Shown here: one piece after another, positions 45,202 through 52,983 of the stretch
Layout of the letters: every line of letters begins with the position of its first letter
Position numbering within the stretch: the stretch's first letter is position 1
Assembly: GCF_016925675.1 (NCBI RefSeq)
Contig: NZ_CP070506.1
Location: 3,346,501 to 3,410,500 of the forward strand
Reading direction: 5' to 3'
Length of the DNA stretch: 64,000 bases
From: Pseudomonas hygromyciniae
Lineage (GTDB): Bacteria > Pseudomonadota > Gammaproteobacteria > Pseudomonadales > Pseudomonadaceae
Notes under the pieces: generated by a model
The model's database searches: none
Seen by the model: the letters and a program-made list of their open reading frames with translations, nothing else
Told to the model about the DNA's origin: nothing
Translations under genes and position numbers: made by a program

Positions 45202-45217
45202 AGACGCCTAAGCGTCT
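45202..45217 (-). terminator. Rho-independent terminator downstream of tRNA-Gly
   Basis: On the minus strand, AGACGC-TTAG-GCGTCT is followed by TTTTTC, about 53 bp past the tRNA 3' end. It lies on the island side of the attachment repeat, so the element apparently supplies the terminator now used by the tRNA. Confidence 0.75.
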
Positions 45218-45267
45218 ATTTCGTGGATCCCAGCGTACAGTGGACAGTGTACATCTGTGGATCAAAT

Positions 45268-45345
<78 letters not shown>

Positions 45346-45408
45346 GTCTTGGTGATGCGCATTCTATAGAATCCTCACCACCCGTCAACCCCTTGATTCA
45401 AAAAAGTT

Positions 45409-45969
45409 TTATTTCTTTTCCACGGTCGTGCGCAGATGCGGCCACGCGGCGCGCAGGTATTGCAGCATGGACCACAGGGTCAGGCCGGCGGCGATCAGCA
45501 GCAAGGCGTAGCCCAACAGCACCCAGAAGGTGAAGTTCGACGGGTTGGCCAGCAGGATCACCAGCGCCAGCATTTGTGCGGCAGTTTTCCATTTGCCCAT
45601 ATTGGACACGGCTACGTGGGCGCGGGCACCAATTTCGGCCATCCATTCGCGCAAGGCCGAGACGACGATCTCGCGACCGATGATCACGGCGGCAGGCAGG
45701 GTCAGCCACAGATTGCCGTGCTCTTGGACGAGCAGCACCAATGCCACGGCGACCATCAGCTTGTCAGCCACAGGGTCGAGGAACGCGCCAAACGGCGTGC
45801 TCTGCTCCAGGCGTCGTGCCAGGTAGCCGTCCAGCCAGTCGGTCGCGGCCGCGAAGGCAAAGACGGAACTGGAGGCCATGTAGCTCCATTCATAAGGCAG
45901 GTAAAACAGCAAAATGAAAATCGGAATGAGCAGGACGCGTAGAACGGTGATCAGATTAGGGATATTCAT
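45409..45969 (-). CDS. pgsA: CDP-diacylglycerol-glycerol-3-phosphate 3-phosphatidyltransferase
   Basis: A 186-residue integral membrane enzyme that makes phosphatidylglycerol phosphate, the committed step to phosphatidylglycerol and cardiolipin. The CDP-alcohol phosphotransferase motif D-x2-DG-x2-AR-x8-G-x3-D-x3-D is complete in [20 protein letters not shown] and FLDPVADK. The ATG at 45969 ([16 protein letters not shown]) is the conserved start; a GTG two codons upstream is also possible. It ends the gacA-uvrC-pgsA run, 32 bp after uvrC. Confidence 0.96.
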   Translation of the reverse strand: MNIPNLITVLRVLLIPIFILLFYLPYEWSYMASSSVFAFAAATDWLDGYLARRLEQSTPFGAFLDPVADKLMVAVALVLLVQEHGNLWLTLPAAVIIGREIVVSALREWMAEIGARAHVAVSNMGKWKTAAQMLALVILLANPSNFTFWVLLGYALLLIAAGLTLWSMLQYLRAAWPHLRTTVEKK

Positions 45970-46001
45970 CGGCACAACTGGCTACGAGGTGAGAAGGCAT
46001 T

Positions 46002-47840
46002 CTACTCGCTGTGTAGGTTTGCATAAATCAACTCAGCGAGCTTTTTACTGATACCGGGGGCTTTGGCTATTTCTTCAATGCTGGCACGGGACAATTCCTG
46101 CAATCCACCAAAATGTTTCAACAGTTCACGCCGCCGCTTTGGCCCTACCCCTGCAACCCCTTCAAGAGTTGAAGTACGCCGAGTCTTGCCACGTCGGGCG
46201 CGGTGGCCGGTAATGGCAAAGCGGTGGGCTTCGTCGCGGATCTGCTGAATCAGGTGCAGTGCCGGTGAATCGCCCTTCAAGGTGAACTCATGGGCCGCAT
46301 CATTCAAGTACAACGTTTCGAAACCGGCCTTGCGCGTCGTGCCCTTGGCCACGCCGAGCAGGATCAGGTCAGGCACCGCCAGTTCGTTAAGCACGTCACG
46401 GGCCATGGACAACTGGCCCTTGCCACCGTCCACCAGCAGGATATCCGGCAGCTTGCCCTCGCCGTCCTTGAGTTTACTGAAGCGTCGGGTCAAGGCCTGG
46501 TGCATGGCGGCATAGTCGTCGCCCGGGGTGACGCCTTCGATGTTATAGCGGCGATAATCGGACTTGATTGGCCCTTCCGGACCAAAGACCACGCAGGACG
46601 CCACCGTCGCCTCGCCGCTGGAGTGGCTGATGTCGTAGCACTCCAGGCGTTGCGGTGGCTCGTCGAGCTTAAGCACGTCAGCCAGTGCCTCAAAACGCGC
46701 GGCCACATGCTGGCGGTTCGCCAGGCGAGCACTCAGGGCCTGCTCGGCGTTGGTCACCGCCAGTTGCTGCCAGCGCGCCCGGGTGCCGCGCACCCGGTGG
46801 CTGATGTCCAGCTCGCGGCCACGCAATGCATGGATCGCGTCGATCAGTGCGGGGAAATCCTCATGCACCACGTTGACGATCAGTTCGCCCGGCAGGTCGC
46901 GCTCGGGGCTGCTGACGTAGTACTGGCCGAGGAACGCAGCCATGACTTCGGCCACCTCCTCCTCGATTCCCGTCTGGGGAAAGAAGTTCTTGCTGCCCAG
47001 TACACGGCCGCCACGCACGCTGATCAGGTGTACGCAGGCGCCACCTGGATTGACGAAGGCTGCAATCACGTCAACGTCACCGGTACCGCCTTCCATGCTT
47101 TGCTGATCCTGCACCCGCCGCAGCAATGACACCTGGTCGCGCAGTTCGGCAGCCCGCTCGAAGTCCAGGACACTGGCCGCCTGTTCCATGGCGCCGGACA
47201 GTTCGTCCGCCAGGGCATTGCTGCGCCCTTCAAGGAACATCACCGAGTGCCGCACGTCTTCGGCATATTCCTGGGGCTCGACCAGCCCGACACACGGCGC
47301 CTTGCAGCGCTTGATCTGGTATTGCAGGCACGGGCGGGTACGGTTCTTGTAAAAGCTGTCTTCGCACTGGCGCACGAAAAAGGTCTTTTGCAGCAGGCTC
47401 AGGCTCTCGCGGATCGCCCCGGCGCTAGGGTAAGGACCGAAATACTTGCCCTTGTGCTTCTTTGCCCCGCGATGGATGCTCAGGCGTGGGAAGTCACCGT
47501 CCGACAGAAACACGTACGGGTAGGACTTATCGTCACGCAGCAGAATATTGTAGGGCGGCCGCCATTCCTTGATCAGCGTCTGCTCTAGCAGCAGCGCCTC
47601 GGTTTCATTGGCGGTGATGGTGGTTTCGACCTGGGCGATACGCCCTACCAGCGCAGCCGTCTTCGGCGCCAGGCCGGTCTTGCGAAAGTAGCTGGCCAGG
47701 CGTTTCTTGAGGTTCTTGGCCTTGCCGACGTACAGCAGGCGCGCCTCGCCGTCGAACATGCGATACACGCCAGGCCGGCCACTGCAGGTCGCAAGAAATG
47801 CACTCGGATCAAACGCGGCGGTTATTTCAGTGGCTAGCAT
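46002..47840 (-). CDS. uvrC: Excinuclease ABC subunit C
   Basis: A 612-residue subunit that makes both incisions in nucleotide excision repair. Domains: GIY-YIG nuclease (about 16-95: [20 protein letters not shown]), Cys-rich [15 protein letters not shown] (about 170), UVR motif that meets UvrB (about 200-240), RNase H-like C-terminal nuclease ([20 protein letters not shown]), and a double helix-hairpin-helix ([20 protein letters not shown]). Full length. It begins 1 bp after the gacA stop, as in other pseudomonads, and is co-transcribed with it. Confidence 0.97.
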   Translation of the reverse strand: MLATEITAAFDPSAFLATCSGRPGVYRMFDGEARLLYVGKAKNLKKRLASYFRKTGLAPKTAALVGRIAQVETTITANETEALLLEQTLIKEWRPPYNILLRDDKSYPYVFLSDGDFPRLSIHRGAKKHKGKYFGPYPSAGAIRESLSLLQKTFFVRQCEDSFYKNRTRPCLQYQIKRCKAPCVGLVEPQEYAEDVRHSVMFLEGRSNALADELSGAMEQAASVLDFERAAELRDQVSLLRRVQDQQSMEGGTGDVDVIAAFVNPGGACVHLISVRGGRVLGSKNFFPQTGIEEEVAEVMAAFLGQYYVSSPERDLPGELIVNVVHEDFPALIDAIHALRGRELDISHRVRGTRARWQQLAVTNAEQALSARLANRQHVAARFEALADVLKLDEPPQRLECYDISHSSGEATVASCVVFGPEGPIKSDYRRYNIEGVTPGDDYAAMHQALTRRFSKLKDGEGKLPDILLVDGGKGQLSMARDVLNELAVPDLILLGVAKGTTRKAGFETLYLNDAAHEFTLKGDSPALHLIQQIRDEAHRFAITGHRARRGKTRRTSTLEGVAGVGPKRRRELLKHFGGLQELSRASIEEIAKAPGISKKLAELIYANLHSE

Positions 47841-47841
47841 T

Positions 47842-48483
47842 TCAGGCGCTGGCGTCCACCATGCCGTGGCGAACCGCGAGCAAGGTCAGTTCCACATCAC
47901 TGCTGATGGATAGCTTCTCGAAAATTCGATAACGGTAGGTGTTCACGGTTTTCGGCGACAGGCAGAGCTTGTCGGAAATCGACTGGACCTTCTGGCAACC
48001 CACAATCATCAAGGCGATCTGAATCTCGCGCTCGGACAAGGCATCAAAAGGCGAGTCACTGACCGGCTGAAACGACTTGATTGCCAGCTGTTGGGCAATC
48101 TGCGGGCTGATGTAACGCTGGCCGGCGAATACCAGGCGGATGGCCTGGACCATTTCCGCGAGCCCTGCGCCTTTTGTCAGGTAGCCCGCTGCGCCCGCCT
48201 GAAGAAGCCTTGTAGGAAAAGGATCTTCTTCACAGACCGTCACCACGACGACTTTGATATCCGGATGGCTGCGCAACAACTTGCAGGTAGCGCCAAGACC
48301 ACCAATCCCCGGCATCTTGACGTCCATCAAGACTACATCGGGCTTCAATTCACGCGCTTTGATCAGGGATTCCTCCCCCGACTCGGCCTGACCGACTACT
48401 TGCAGGCCATCGATGTCAGCCAGCATTCGTGTAATGCCTGTACGAACGAGATCATGGTCATCGACTACTAGCACCCTAATCAA
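47842..48483 (-). CDS. gacA: Response regulator GacA (UvrY family)
   Basis: A 213-residue NarL-family regulator, partner of the GacS kinase; it drives rsm small RNAs and so secondary metabolism, biofilm and exoproducts. Receiver: [20 protein letters not shown] with phospho-Asp54 in [10 protein letters not shown]; LuxR-type [40 protein letters not shown]. The start is the TTG at 48483 after GAGGTG, the usual gacA start. Oddity: after GIGG the sequence is LGATCKLL, where E. coli UvrY and P. aeruginosa GacA have LEATRKI/L, giving Gly64 and Cys67. Confidence 0.96.
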   Translation of the reverse strand: MIRVLVVDDHDLVRTGITRMLADIDGLQVVGQAESGEESLIKARELKPDVVLMDVKMPGIGGLGATCKLLRSHPDIKVVVVTVCEEDPFPTRLLQAGAAGYLTKGAGLAEMVQAIRLVFAGQRYISPQIAQQLAIKSFQPVSDSPFDALSEREIQIALMIVGCQKVQSISDKLCLSPKTVNTYRYRIFEKLSISSDVELTLLAVRHGMVDASA

Positions 48484-48634
48484 GCAGACACCTCGCGAAA
48501 TGGTCTTATAGGTTGCCGGACACCTTAGCAAAAAACCACGGCACAGACCTAGCTGAACGCGTCATATATATAGAGTTTCAATACACTACGAACGCCTGCC
48601 GAGCGGCAGGCGGGGGTGTTTCCTGGGTAAAAGG

Positions 48635-49000
48635 TCAGGATTCCTTGGGGATCGGCGGGGATTTTCCATTCACCACCGAGGAATGCTCTGCCAAGGTGCT
48701 GGTCAGCCGGCGGATTGCATCCTGATCCTCTTTAAACATCGCGCGATAGTTACCCAAAACCTTTTCTTCGACCTGGCTCAGGTTTTCCAGTTGGATAGGC
48801 GTGGGGCTACCTGTCAAAACAAATAGGATATCAACACCTTTCTCTGCAACGCGGGATAAATAATCAGCCTTTGGCGCGCGACCGCCACTTTCGTATCGAC
48901 CTTGGGCGTTAGCCTCCACGCCTCCTATTTCACCAAAAACCTTTTGCGACAAACCCAGCCGCTCTCTTTCTTGCCTTAAGCGCGAACCTATTCCACTCAT
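48635..49000 (-). CDS. XRE/Cro-CI-family transcriptional regulator
   Basis: A 121-residue protein: a lambda-repressor-like HTH at about 5-60 (IGSRLRQERERLGLSQKVFG, EIGGVEANAQGRYESGGRAP) followed by VAEKGVDILFVLTGSPTP, a pattern seen in phage-derived repressors of pseudomonads, then a charged helical tail. I start at the ATG at 49000 because the HTH normally begins there; a far upstream start would cross the divergent gene. It is divergent from the gp16-like gene at 49082, reminiscent of a Mu-like phage repressor/partner pair. Confidence 0.82.
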   Translation of the reverse strand: MSGIGSRLRQERERLGLSQKVFGEIGGVEANAQGRYESGGRAPKADYLSRVAEKGVDILFVLTGSPTPIQLENLSQVEEKVLGNYRAMFKEDQDAIRRLTSTLAEHSSVVNGKSPPIPKES

Positions 49001-49081
49001 TTGGATGTAATATCCTTTATGGCACACCCCAAGAGGTGACGATGTCATCTCGTTTTGCACAAACTTGAACGGTTTTGAACT

Positions 49082-49321
49082 ATGCCCGGAATCCGTACCG
49101 CTGCACAAGCCAAAGCCTGGCTGGAACATCAAGGAAAATCGGTCCAGGCATTCGCCAGGGAACATGGCGTGGACCCGGCGACCACCTATCAAGTGCTCGC
49201 TGGGCGCAAAAAGGGGCGGCGTGGGGAAGCCCATAAGGTCGCGGTCCTTTTGGGCATGAAAGACGGGATCATCGTTAACGAAGCAAAAAGCCTGGGCAAT
49301 GATCAGGAGATCGACTCCTAA
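49082..49321 (+). CDS. Small DNA-binding protein, BcepMu gp16-like
   Basis: A 79-residue protein: RTAAQAKAWLEHQGKSVQAF, AREHGVDPATTYQVLAGRKK, GRRGEAHKVAVLLGMKDGII. This matches the short phage-associated family typified by BcepMu gp16, with an HTH and the conserved GRRGEAHKxA block. It is divergent from an XRE repressor with overlapping control regions. No other phage genes are nearby, so it is a domesticated or orphan regulatory pair (inference). Confidence 0.7.
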   Translation: MPGIRTAAQAKAWLEHQGKSVQAFAREHGVDPATTYQVLAGRKKGRRGEAHKVAVLLGMKDGIIVNEAKSLGNDQEIDS

Positions 49322-49357
49322 AGGGCAGTATGCACCGATTCAAGTCGAGCGCGAGGT

Positions 49358-49807
49358 TTACCGGGACGAGTGCGCCGACAGACACACGGACTCCATGCGC
49401 CAGAAACAACCTTCTTCACCAACAATACTCAGGCCCTGGCGCTGATACAGCCTTTTTGCCGGATTGGTCTTGAATACCGTCAATCGCAAATACCCCCGGT
49501 TTTCGGCACACGCCTTGGCAATCATCTGGTCCAGCACCCAACTGCCTGCGCCCTGGCGGCGAAAAGTGTCGAGAATGTGCAGCTCACGAATATACAGCGC
49601 GTTGTCATCCCGACTCAGACTGACGAAGCCTATCTGCCTGTCGTCCTGGCAAATCAACCAGTTTTCCCGTCCCGCCCAGGCGGTATCAAAGCCTTTGTCG
49701 GACCACGTCAGACCGTAGTGCCCATAGTAATGGTCCATAGCCTGATGGGTCAGGCTGCGCGCAAAGGCCAGGTGGTGGTCCGATGCAGCCTTGAGCGTGA
49801 ATGCCAT
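49358..49807 (-). CDS. GNAT-family N-acetyltransferase
   Basis: A 149-residue acetyltransferase. The GNAT core is visible: ALYIRELHILDTFRRQGAGS with the acetyl-CoA-binding RRQGAG loop, then VLDQMIAKACAENRGYLRLT and a typical C-terminal NPAKRLYQRQGLSIVGEEGC. I take the ATG at 49807 since GGAGG precedes it; the ATG at 49822 overlaps that signal. Substrate unknown. It is followed upstream by a nitrilase-family gene on the same strand. Confidence 0.88.
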   Translation of the reverse strand: MAFTLKAASDHHLAFARSLTHQAMDHYYGHYGLTWSDKGFDTAWAGRENWLICQDDRQIGFVSLSRDDNALYIRELHILDTFRRQGAGSWVLDQMIAKACAENRGYLRLTVFKTNPAKRLYQRQGLSIVGEEGCFWRMESVCLSAHSSR

Positions 49808-49826
49808 CGCGGTGGCCTCCATTACG

Positions 49827-50576
49827 TCACAGCATGACCTGCCAGCCGGTCCAACTGCCAGCCTCCCTGCGTGCCATTACCAGGGCATCGCCCACACCTG
49901 GCGTAGCCGCAATCAACTCGCCATCCGGCCCCCAGATAGCACTGCGCCCGGCACACGCCCAACCACCGGATGGCCCGCCATGATTGGCCATCAACACCAC
50001 CATCGAGTGTTCGGCGGCGTATCCCTGAAGCAACGCACTGTCTGCGGCGTAACCACCCTCGCTGATCAATACACCCGCCGCATAGACCGTAGCCCCGAGC
50101 GTCGCCGCATCCTGTGGATGGCTGGCGTGGGAAAAGTCGGCGCATACCGCCAGCGCGATCCGGTCCTCACCCCACACCAACGCCTCGCCACCCGAACCTG
50201 GCGCAAATGCCGCCTCTTCGCCAGGATGTAGATGCTGTTTGCTATAGACCGCCATTGAACCATCCGCCGCCAACACCAGGGCACCAATCAACACCCCGCT
50301 GCTCGACGGCAAGCGAATCGGCATGCCGACCACCACCGTCATGTGCAGCTCACGCGCCAGGTCCCGCAGGGGCGCCAGCACTGCATTGTCCGGCGCAATC
50401 GCCAACCCCGCCGCCAGCGCAGGCTCGTAGCCGGTCAGGGACAACTCCGCAAATACCAGCAGTTGCACACCCTGCTCGGCGGCCGCGACCATAAATGCCA
50501 TGTGACGCTGGATATTGGCCGCCAGGTCGCCAGCAATGGAACAGGTTTGGGCACTGGCAAGGGTCAAGGTGGTCAT
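49827..50576 (-). CDS. Carbon-nitrogen hydrolase (nitrilase superfamily)
   Basis: A 249-residue amidase of the nitrilase superfamily with the Glu-Lys-Cys triad: Glu in LLVFAELSLTGYEP, Lys in AVYSKQHLHPGEE, Cys in IALAVCADFSHASHP. Also ANHGGPSGGWACAGRSAIWG near the C-terminus. Length is typical for the single-domain members. The ATG at 50576 (MTTLTLASAQT) fits the family start. The 19-bp gap to the GNAT gene suggests an operon. The specific amide is unknown. Confidence 0.88.
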   Translation of the reverse strand: MTTLTLASAQTCSIAGDLAANIQRHMAFMVAAAEQGVQLLVFAELSLTGYEPALAAGLAIAPDNAVLAPLRDLARELHMTVVVGMPIRLPSSSGVLIGALVLAADGSMAVYSKQHLHPGEEAAFAPGSGGEALVWGEDRIALAVCADFSHASHPQDAATLGATVYAAGVLISEGGYAADSALLQGYAAEHSMVVLMANHGGPSGGWACAGRSAIWGPDGELIAATPGVGDALVMARREAGSWTGWQVML

Positions 50577-50723
50577 GGTCGCGTCCTGGCTATCATTGTG
50601 AGTATCCATTCAGCATATCGGGACATCCGCCATAGTGGTAAGCCCCTCATCGCAATAGAAATTACTGATTGAATCCACCGCCATGCCTCAGTTAAGCTCC
50701 ACCCCATCATTTGGAGAAACACC

Positions 50724-50858
50724 ATGTTGCAACTCACCCTCACCCAGGCTTGCCCTACTGCCAACGCACCGCGTTCGGTCGTGGCTACCCGCGTGAACGG
50801 TTTGAGCGCACTGGTCAGCTTTTATTTTGGGTATTGGTTTAGCCACTGGCGCGCCTGA
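50724..50858 (+). CDS. Leader peptide 1, rich in Phe/Tyr/Trp, upstream of DAHP synthase
   Basis: A 44-residue ORF with a strong ribosome-binding site (TTTGGAGAAACACC before ATG). Its end is SFYFGYWFSHWRA: seven aromatic residues in ten codons, then a stop at 50856. A strong terminator hairpin starts about 52 nt after the stop. This is the layout of a ribosome-mediated attenuator that senses charged aromatic tRNAs. Possible antiterminator pairing: GGGGT at 50886-50890 with ACCCC at 50910-50914. Confidence 0.78.
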   Translation: MLQLTLTQACPTANAPRSVVATRVNGLSALVSFYFGYWFSHWRA

Positions 50859-50910
50859 TACCTGAAATCGGCGCCCACTACTCAAGGGGTCGCCTGCCAG
50901 AGAAATCTAA

Positions 50911-50946
50911 CCCCCGGTCGGCTCCCCGACCGGGGGTTTTGTTTTT
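50911..50946 (+). terminator. Attenuator terminator between the two leader peptides
   Basis: CCCCCGGTCGG and CCGACCGGGGG form a perfect 11-bp stem with loop CTCC, followed by TTTTGTTTTTT. It is placed between leader peptide 1 and leader peptide 2, so transcription into DAHP synthase from an upstream promoter must pass it. Confidence 0.88.
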
Positions 50947-50997
50947 TCAGCCCTGAACAATTTTTGCTACACACCGAACTTAAAGGAAATCACACCA

Positions 50998-51149
50998 TGA
51001 ACTACTCCACTTATTACCGTTACGACACCTGCACCGCCTGGCGATTTAGCAAGCTCCGTTCGGGACAGCCTGCCGCCTCCGATCGGTCACCTATTGGTGG
51101 CAAGCCAACACACGTAGCCAATACGGCCAATTGTCGAACACCCCAGTAG
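50998..51149 (+). CDS. Leader peptide 2, Tyr-rich, upstream of DAHP synthase
   Basis: A 50-residue ORF with a good ribosome-binding site (AAAGGAAATCACACC). It begins MNYSTYYRYDTCTAWRF: four Tyr codons among the first eight, then Trp and Phe. The rest is unconserved-looking and ends at 51149, inside a long hairpin that directly precedes the DAHP synthase ribosome-binding site. This suggests a second, Tyr-sensing control step on the same transcript. Confidence 0.65.
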
Positions 51150-51183
51150 GGCAGAGCGTGCGGGAATGGCCCGCCGCTTGCCC
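51149..51183 (+). promoter_or_regulatory. Hairpin at the end of leader 2, before the DAHP synthase RBS
   Basis: GGGCA...GCGGG pairs with CCCGC...TGCCC around loop AATGG, with one interior mismatch region. The AGGAAG ribosome-binding site follows at once and there is no T tract, so it could act on translation or as part of an anti-structure. It overlaps the stop codon of leader 2. Confidence 0.5.
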
Positions 51184-51197
51184 AGGAAGCAGAAAAT

Positions 51198-52283
51198 ATG
51201 AACTCATCCATCGCCGCCCTGCCCGTCACCACCCTTGCCAGCGCCAATGAAGCGCTGACCCAGCGTTTGCCCAGCGCCCTTGAGCTCAAGCATCAGTTGC
51301 CCCTGAGCCCGTTCCTGACCGAGCAAGTCAACGCGCATCGCCAGGCTATCCGCGCGATTCTCAATGGCGAAGACTCCCGTCTGCTGATCATCGTCGGCCC
51401 CTGCTCGATCCATGATCCCGAATCCGCCATGGAATACGCGCGCAATCTGAAGAAATTGGCCAATGACGTCAGCGACCAGATGCTCCTGGTGATCCGCGCC
51501 TACGTCGAAAAACCGCGCACCACCATCGGCTGGAAAGGCCTGGCCTACGACCCGCACCTCGATGGCAGCGATGACATGGCCGCCGGCCTCACGCTGTCGC
51601 GGGAGTTGATGCGCGAAATGCTGCGCCTTGGCTTGCCGGTTGCCACCGAGCTGCTGCAACCGATGGCCGCTGGCTACTTCGATGACGTGCTGAGTTGGGT
51701 CGCCATCGGCGCCCGTACCACCGAATCGCAGATCCACCGGGAAATGGCCAGCGGTCTGGGCATGCCCGTGGGCTTCAAGAACGGCACCGACGGCGGCGTG
51801 GCCATCGCCTGTGACGCCATGCGTTCTGCGGCTCACCCGCACCGCCACTTCGGCGTCGACAGCCAGGGGCACCCGGCGATCATCCAGACCCCAGGCAACG
51901 CCGATACCCACCTGGTGTTGCGTGGCGGGCACCGTGGCCCGAACTACGACCGCCAGAGCGTGGCCCAGGTCAAGACCGACCTGGCCAAAAGCAAGGTGAC
52001 CACGCGGATCATGATCGATTGCAGCCACGCCAACAGCGGCAAGGACCCGATGCGCCAACCGGCAGTGTTCAATGATGTGCTGGAGCAACGCCTGCAAGGC
52101 GACACTTCATTGATCGGGATGATGCTGGAAAGTCATCTGTTCGACGGCTGCCAACCACTCAGCCCGTCAATGCGCTACGGCGTTTCGGTGACCGACGGCT
52201 GCCTGGGCTGGGACGGCACCGAGCAATTGCTACGTGAAGCGGCCGCACGCCTGCGCGCTCAGAAAACGCTGGGGCATGCGTAA
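51198..52283 (+). CDS. 3-deoxy-7-phosphoheptulonate (DAHP) synthase, class I
   Basis: A 361-residue AroF/G/H-type enzyme. It condenses phosphoenolpyruvate and erythrose 4-phosphate in the first step of the shikimate pathway. Blocks: LLIIVGPCSIHDPESAMEYA, VIRAYVEKPRTTIGWKGL, SWVAIGARTTESQIHREMAS, GFKNGTDGG, HLVLRGGHRGPNYD, RIMIDCSHANSGKDP (Cys, Lys, His and Asp catalytic/metal residues). The length and N-terminal extension fit a feedback-regulated isozyme. The Tyr-rich and aromatic leader peptides upstream suggest a Tyr/Phe-responsive form; the precise isozyme is not assigned. Confidence 0.94.
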   Translation: MNSSIAALPVTTLASANEALTQRLPSALELKHQLPLSPFLTEQVNAHRQAIRAILNGEDSRLLIIVGPCSIHDPESAMEYARNLKKLANDVSDQMLLVIRAYVEKPRTTIGWKGLAYDPHLDGSDDMAAGLTLSRELMREMLRLGLPVATELLQPMAAGYFDDVLSWVAIGARTTESQIHREMASGLGMPVGFKNGTDGGVAIACDAMRSAAHPHRHFGVDSQGHPAIIQTPGNADTHLVLRGGHRGPNYDRQSVAQVKTDLAKSKVTTRIMIDCSHANSGKDPMRQPAVFNDVLEQRLQGDTSLIGMMLESHLFDGCQPLSPSMRYGVSVTDGCLGWDGTEQLLREAAARLRAQKTLGHA

Positions 52284-52337
52284 GCGAACTGGCCATCCCG
52301 TTGAACGGTAACTGCCTTATTCTGACAAGCAGGCTTG

Positions 52338-52474
52338 TTGTGGCGAGCGGGCTTGCCCCGCGCTGGGCTGCGCAGCAGCCCTAAAACATACTGCCCAGGT
52401 TTATCTGAAAAAAACGCAGCGGACTTACTGGGTCCGCTGCGCAGCTCAGCGCGGGGCAAGCCCGCTCGCCACAA
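52338..52474. repeat. Long REP-like inverted repeat
   Basis: TTGTGGCGAGCGGGCTTGCC at the left is mirrored by GGCAAGCCCGCTCGCCACAA at the right; the arms extend through GCGCTGGGCTGCGCAGC. A different REP subtype from the other elements. It lies between DAHP synthase and ppiC and fills most of that 283-bp gap. Confidence 0.88.
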
Positions 52475-52566
52475 TGAACCCGGCCCGATAATTCAGTGGA
52501 ACTTTGCCAGGAAATAACCGCCTGAATCCGGTACGCTCACCTTTTTTATTCAAGGAGTTACCCACC

Positions 52567-52848
52567 ATGGCTAAAGCTACCGCCCGTCACATCCTGGTTG
52601 CCACCGAAGACAAGTGCAACGAACTCAAAGCCCAGATCGAAGGCGGCGCTGATTTCGCAGAAATCGCCAAAGCCAACTCAAGCTGCCCATCGAGCCGTGA
52701 CGGTGGCAACCTGGGTTCGTTCGGCCCAGGCCAAATGGTCAAGGAATTCGACACTGTCGTATTCAGCGCCCCGGTCAACACCGTGCAAGGCCCAGTGAAA
52801 ACCCAGTTCGGTTATCACCTGCTGGAAGTGACCAGCCGCCAGGACTGA
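52567..52848 (+). CDS. ppiC: Parvulin-type peptidyl-prolyl isomerase PpiC
   Basis: A 93-residue cytoplasmic single-domain parvulin that speeds cis/trans change of X-Pro bonds. Motifs: TARHILVATEDKCNELKAQI, ANSSCPSSRDGGNLGSFGPG, GPVKTQFGYHLLEV. The ATG at 52567 follows CAAGGAGTTACCCACC; an upstream in-frame ATG is not supported. A terminator lies 20 bp after the stop. Confidence 0.95.
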   Translation: MAKATARHILVATEDKCNELKAQIEGGADFAEIAKANSSCPSSRDGGNLGSFGPGQMVKEFDTVVFSAPVNTVQGPVKTQFGYHLLEVTSRQD

Positions 52849-52868
52849 TCCACGTCTTTGCAAAACAC

Positions 52869-52900
52869 AACGGCCCGCCTTTTGGTGGGCCGTTGCGTTT
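52869..52900 (+). terminator. Terminator after ppiC
   Basis: AACGGCCCGCC and GGTGGGCCGTT pair around loop TTTT, followed by GCGTTTG. A compact GC-rich stem right after the ppiC stop. Confidence 0.75.
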
Positions 52901-52983
52901 GTGTGGCAGCAGGGTGACTGGCGACCCGCACGCGGTTAGGGTACAAGTCCCCTTCCTTCTTCACCCGGCGTTCAAGGCTGATA

